From the NCBI GenBank assembly GCA_018399555.1, contig JAGYOL010000008.1:1-38229 (forward strand): a stretch of 38,229 bases of DNA, written 5' to 3'. Positions within the stretch are counted from its first letter, which is position 1. Every line of letters begins with the position of its first letter. The position numbers were made by a program, and so were the translations under genes. The notes below the pieces were generated by a model, which saw nothing but the letters and a program-made list of their open reading frames with translations, was not told where the DNA came from and did not search any database. Source of the stretch: Kiritimatiellia bacterium (GTDB lineage Bacteria; Verrucomicrobiota; Kiritimatiellia; RFP12; UBA1067). Shown in pieces: positions 35,604-38,229 of the stretch.

Positions 35604-37064
35604 TTATGCGTCCACTGTGCTGAGGTCAATTCCCAAGGCTTTGGCCACCCCGGCACCATACGCGGGATCGGACTTCAGGCAGTTGGATATATGCCGTTTT
35701 TTAATCATCTCCGGTGCGTCGTTCATTGCCCTGGCAGTGTTGCCGAAGAGCCGCTCCTGCGCATCCGGTGTCATCAGACGGAAAAGCGCACCCGGCTGCG
35801 AATAGTAATCGTCATCATCTTCACGGTGACTCCAGTGATCGGCATCGCCGCTGATTTTTAAAGGCGGTTCTTTCACCTCGGGTTGTTCCTGCCATTCACC
35901 ATAGCTGTTGGGTTCATAACCGAGTGTTCCTCCGAAGTTGCCGTCGACCCGCATCATGCCGTCGCGATGATAGGAGTGCACCGGGCACCGCGCCTTGTTG
36001 ACCGGTATGAGGTGGTGATTGACGCCGAGACGATAGCGTTGGGCGTCACCGTAGGAGAAGAGACGTCCCTGCAGCATCTTGTCGGGCGAGAAACCGATGC
36101 CCGGCACAATATTAGCCGGATTGAAGGCAGCCTGCTCAACATCGGCAAAGTAGTTCTCCGGGTTTTTGTTGAGTTCAAGCACGCCGACATCGATCAGCGG
36201 GAAATCCTTATGCGGCCAGACCTTGGTCAGATCGAAGGGATTGACCGGATGTTTTTCGGCCTGCTCTTCGGTCATCACCTGAATCTTCATATCCCAGCGG
36301 GGGAAGTCACCCTTTTCAATGCTTTCTAAGAGATCACGCTGATTGCTTTCACGGCATTTGCCGATAATCGCCTCAGCCTCGGCATCGGTCAGGCATTTAA
36401 TGCCCTGCTGGGTTTTAAAGTGGAATTTTACCCAGATGCGTTGATTGTCGGTGTTGATCATGCTGTACGTATGGCTGCCGTAACCGTTCATGTGGCGGTA
36501 TGAGAGCGGAATGCCGCGATCGCTCATCGTGATTGTGACCTGATGCAACGCCTCCGGCAGACTGGTCCAGAAATCCCAGTTGTTTTTGGCACTGCGCAGA
36601 TTGGTTTTCGGGTCACGTTTGACCACATGATTCAAATCAGGGAATTTGAGCGGGTCGCGCAGAAAAAAGACCGGTGTGTTGTTTCCGACCAGATCCCAGT
36701 TGCCCTCTTCGGTATAGAATTTGATGGCGAAACCGCGAATGTCGCGTTCAGCATCCGCCGCACCGCGTTCACCGGCGACGGTTGACATGCGCATGAAGAC
36801 ATCTGTTTTTTTGCCGACCTCCGAGAAGATTTTGGCCTTGGTGTATCTGGTGATGTCATGCGTCACCGTGAATGTGCCGAAGGCACCTGAGCCCTTGGCG
36901 TGCATACGGCGCTCGGGTATCACCTCGCGATCGAAATGCGCGAGTTTCTCCAGAAACCAGACATCCTGCAACAGTTGCGGTCCGCGTTTGCCGGCTGTCA
37001 TCACATTCTGGTTGTCCGCTATCGGAATGCCGACATTGTTGGTCAGCTTTTTGTTTTCACTCAT
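35604..37064 (-). CDS. katA: Monofunctional heme catalase, small-subunit type
   Basis: The product is 486 residues, the usual size of clade 3 small-subunit catalases, and it dismutates hydrogen peroxide to water and oxygen. Distal His55 ([13 protein letters not shown]) and Asn128 ([11 protein letters not shown]) and the proximal heme ligand Tyr338 ([14 protein letters not shown]) are all present with the expected spacing. The active-site signature [15 protein letters not shown] is intact. There is no signal peptide, so it is cytoplasmic. The start at 37064 has a distant SD (AAGGAAAG). It stands alone with its own terminator, and no PerR/OxyR gene is nearby. Confidence 0.97.
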   Translation of the reverse strand: MSENKKLTNNVGIPIADNQNVMTAGKRGPQLLQDVWFLEKLAHFDREVIPERRMHAKGSGAFGTFTVTHDITRYTKAKIFSEVGKKTDVFMRMSTVAGERGAADAERDIRGFAIKFYTEEGNWDLVGNNTPVFFLRDPLKFPDLNHVVKRDPKTNLRSAKNNWDFWTSLPEALHQVTITMSDRGIPLSYRHMNGYGSHTYSMINTDNQRIWVKFHFKTQQGIKCLTDAEAEAIIGKCRESNQRDLLESIEKGDFPRWDMKIQVMTEEQAEKHPVNPFDLTKVWPHKDFPLIDVGVLELNKNPENYFADVEQAAFNPANIVPGIGFSPDKMLQGRLFSYGDAQRYRLGVNHHLIPVNKARCPVHSYHRDGMMRVDGNFGGTLGYEPNSYGEWQEQPEVKEPPLKISGDADHWSHREDDDDYYSQPGALFRLMTPDAQERLFGNTARAMNDAPEMIKKRHISNCLKSDPAYGAGVAKALGIDLSTVDA

Positions 37065-37361
37065 TTCAGTATTTCGACTTTCCTTCTTTATTTAAGTTTA
37101 ACATCACACTCATAGAAAATTACAGCGACCATAATGTAGCGAAGAATCATGCTGTGCGCAAGCGAAAAATTATCTGTTTTTCTGTGTCTGTTTCTGCGAA
37201 GATAGCCCAATTGTTAAAAAGAGACAGGCAAAGCGGAGTTCCTGAAGGGGTATCAGCTGATTGATGCAGAAGTGCGAATAATTGTAGTTTGATTGTGCAG
37301 AGGGTCTACACAAAGCTGTCAGGAGCGCAAGCTCACGGAGAGCCAGTAAAGAAGGAATATT
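37065..37361. other. Divergent intergenic region between katA and the nrdG-type gene
   Basis: About 297 bp. I see the palindrome ATCAGCTGAT (37252-37261) and a tiny GNRA-capped stem GAGC-gcaa-GCTC (37323-37334), but no promoter that stands out and no gene. Confidence 0.35.
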
Positions 37362-37961
37362 ATGAAAATCGCCGGTTTTGTGCCGTTGAGTCTGTGTGAT
37401 TATCCCGGTCATGTGGCCGCAGTGGTTTTTACGCAGGGCTGCAATTTCAATTGTCCGTTCTGTCATAATGCTCACCTTGTGCCGTCTGACCCGCAGGATG
37501 GCGCCGGGCTGCTGGACGGCGAGGAGATTCTGGCCACCCTGGCTGAGCGACAAGCGCGTTTGCAGGGGGTTGTTGTGACTGGTGGTGAACCGATAATTCA
37601 AAAAGGATTGGCCCCTTTTCTGGCGCGCGTACGTGGGCTGGGACTCAAAACCAAACTCGATACCAACGGGGCTTCACCCGAACTGCTGAAAGCTCTGCTG
37701 CAGCAGGATCTGCTTAATTTTGTGGCAATGGATATCAAAGCGCCCTGGAGTAAATACGACCAGTTGGCCGGGGTGCGTTGCAATGTTGAAGCGTTGCGTG
37801 AAAGCATCGCGTTGATTGCGGCTTCCGGTGTCGCGCATCAGTTCCGCACCACCCGCTATGATGTGCTGCTCGATGCCGATGATTATGACGAGATCGTGAG
37901 GCAGGTGCCGGAAAAAAGTCCGCATGTCTGGCAGGAGTATCGTCCGGTCGCAAAGGCCTGA
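37362..37961 (+). CDS. Anaerobic ribonucleotide reductase-activating protein, radical SAM (NrdG2-like)
   Basis: This 199-residue radical SAM protein has the cluster motif C27-x3-C31-x2-C34 (GCNFNCPFCHN) that binds a 4Fe-4S cluster and S-adenosylmethionine, and the GGEP motif at 74-77. The opening MKIAGFVPLSLCDYPGHVAAVVF and the later KTKLDTNG and VAMDIKAPWSKY match the NrdG2 type of glycyl-radical activase, which generates the radical on anaerobic ribonucleotide reductase NrdD. The SD AAGGA is 6 nt before ATG 37362. NrdD is not in the window, so a different glycyl-radical partner is possible. The C-terminus is ordinary, with no truncation. Confidence 0.88.
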   Translation: MKIAGFVPLSLCDYPGHVAAVVFTQGCNFNCPFCHNAHLVPSDPQDGAGLLDGEEILATLAERQARLQGVVVTGGEPIIQKGLAPFLARVRGLGLKTKLDTNGASPELLKALLQQDLLNFVAMDIKAPWSKYDQLAGVRCNVEALRESIALIAASGVAHQFRTTRYDVLLDADDYDEIVRQVPEKSPHVWQEYRPVAKA

Positions 37962-38045
37962 TCGAGGCCGTGCCGTGCCGTACTACTATCCGTCATTTTC
38001 TTGTTTTTTTATTTACGTTTTTTCCCACGAATCTCCGCGAAAATT

Positions 38046-38103
38046 GCACTTGGTATTTTATCCCCGCGTTGCGGGGTCGTTAATCACTTAAATTACCAAG
38101 TGC
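38046..38103. repeat. Nested inverted repeat downstream of the radical SAM gene
   Basis: A perfect 10-bp outer pair, GCACTTGGTA and TACCAAGTGC, encloses a perfect 6-bp hairpin CCCCGC-gtt-GCGGGG (38062-38076). It may act as a transcription end or be part of a dispersed element. It lies 84 nt after the stop codon. Confidence 0.6.
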
Positions 38104-38137
38104 TGAAACTCTAATGACAAACGTACACTTTAGCGTC

Positions 38138-38171
38138 GGGAATTTTTAGCGATTAGCGTTAAAAAATTCCC
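38138..38171. repeat. 10-bp inverted repeat with direct repeat in the loop
   Basis: GGGAATTTTT and AAAAATTCCC flank a 14-nt loop that contains AGCG-att-AGCG. Together with the preceding element it makes the last 190 bases of the window unusually structured. I see no gene here, but the window ends before the next one. Confidence 0.55.
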
Positions 38172-38229
38172 AGCGCAACAGAGATTGCCATTCGCTGCGC
38201 TCATTGCCTCCTGCTCCGCACAAATCAGC

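Noticed and set aside
37252-37275. FNR-type box before the radical SAM gene (TTGATG near ATCAGCTGAT)
   Set aside because: Only one half-site resembles TTGAT; the spaced ATCAA partner is absent.
38138-38171. Possible integron attC site at the window end
   Set aside because: The GTTRRRY core is not satisfied and no second core site with simple-site spacing is present.

Overview
The window looks like chromosomal DNA of a Gram-negative member of the PVC superphylum, most likely Kiritimatiellota, Lentisphaerota or a relative. This is an inference from gene style, not from a marker gene. The evidence is two enormous secreted repeat proteins (GLUG-type, LamG/cadherin-like), a C-terminal module typical of verrucomicrobial secreted proteins, a ClpC unfoldase and GatCAB beside envelope genes, and moderately GC-rich coding DNA with plain SD sites and sigma70-like promoters. 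I see no phage, transposase, CRISPR array or rRNA.

Layout. 1-3.4 kb: a Tat-type sugar isomerase/epimerase-like TIM barrel and a Nudix hydrolase on +, converging on a GNAT acetyltransferase and an HtrA/DegP protease on -. 3.6-10.5 kb: a 2,296-residue secreted mosaic protein on -, with a good promoter. 10.9-13.6 kb: clpC on +, divergent from it. 13.7-21.5 kb: gatC-gatA-gatB, then three type IV pilus/type II secretion ATPases in tight succession (PilB-like, PilT, second PilB-like). 21.56-26.3 kb: a strongly structured leader, trxB, an MsbA-like ABC exporter and a divergent MurJ-family flippase. 26.3-27.9 kb: tRNA-Val(UAC) on -, a family 4-type glycosyltransferase on +, and a 68-residue very basic protein on -. 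28.2-35.4 kb: a 2,396-residue GLUG/Ig protein on -. 35.6-38 kb: a monofunctional catalase on - and an NrdG-type radical SAM activase on +, then a stretch rich in inverted repeats to the window end.

How it fits together. The central block is housekeeping: transamidation of Gln/Asn-tRNA, protein quality control (ClpC, HtrA), thiol redox (TrxB) and envelope assembly (ABC exporter, MurJ, glycosyltransferase, pilus/secretion ATPases). The two giant proteins are the accessory, surface-facing part and take up over a third of the window. They carry Sec signal peptides but no outer-membrane anchor, autotransporter barrel or PEP-CTERM tail that I can see. Catalase next to an oxygen-sensitive glycyl-radical activase suggests an anaerobe or facultative anaerobe that tolerates oxygen.

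The most unusual observations are the higher-order duplication in the GLUG protein, the structured leader before trxB, the acidic linker plus basic tail of ClpC, and the small basic protein. I did not find a clear new defence or mobile system.
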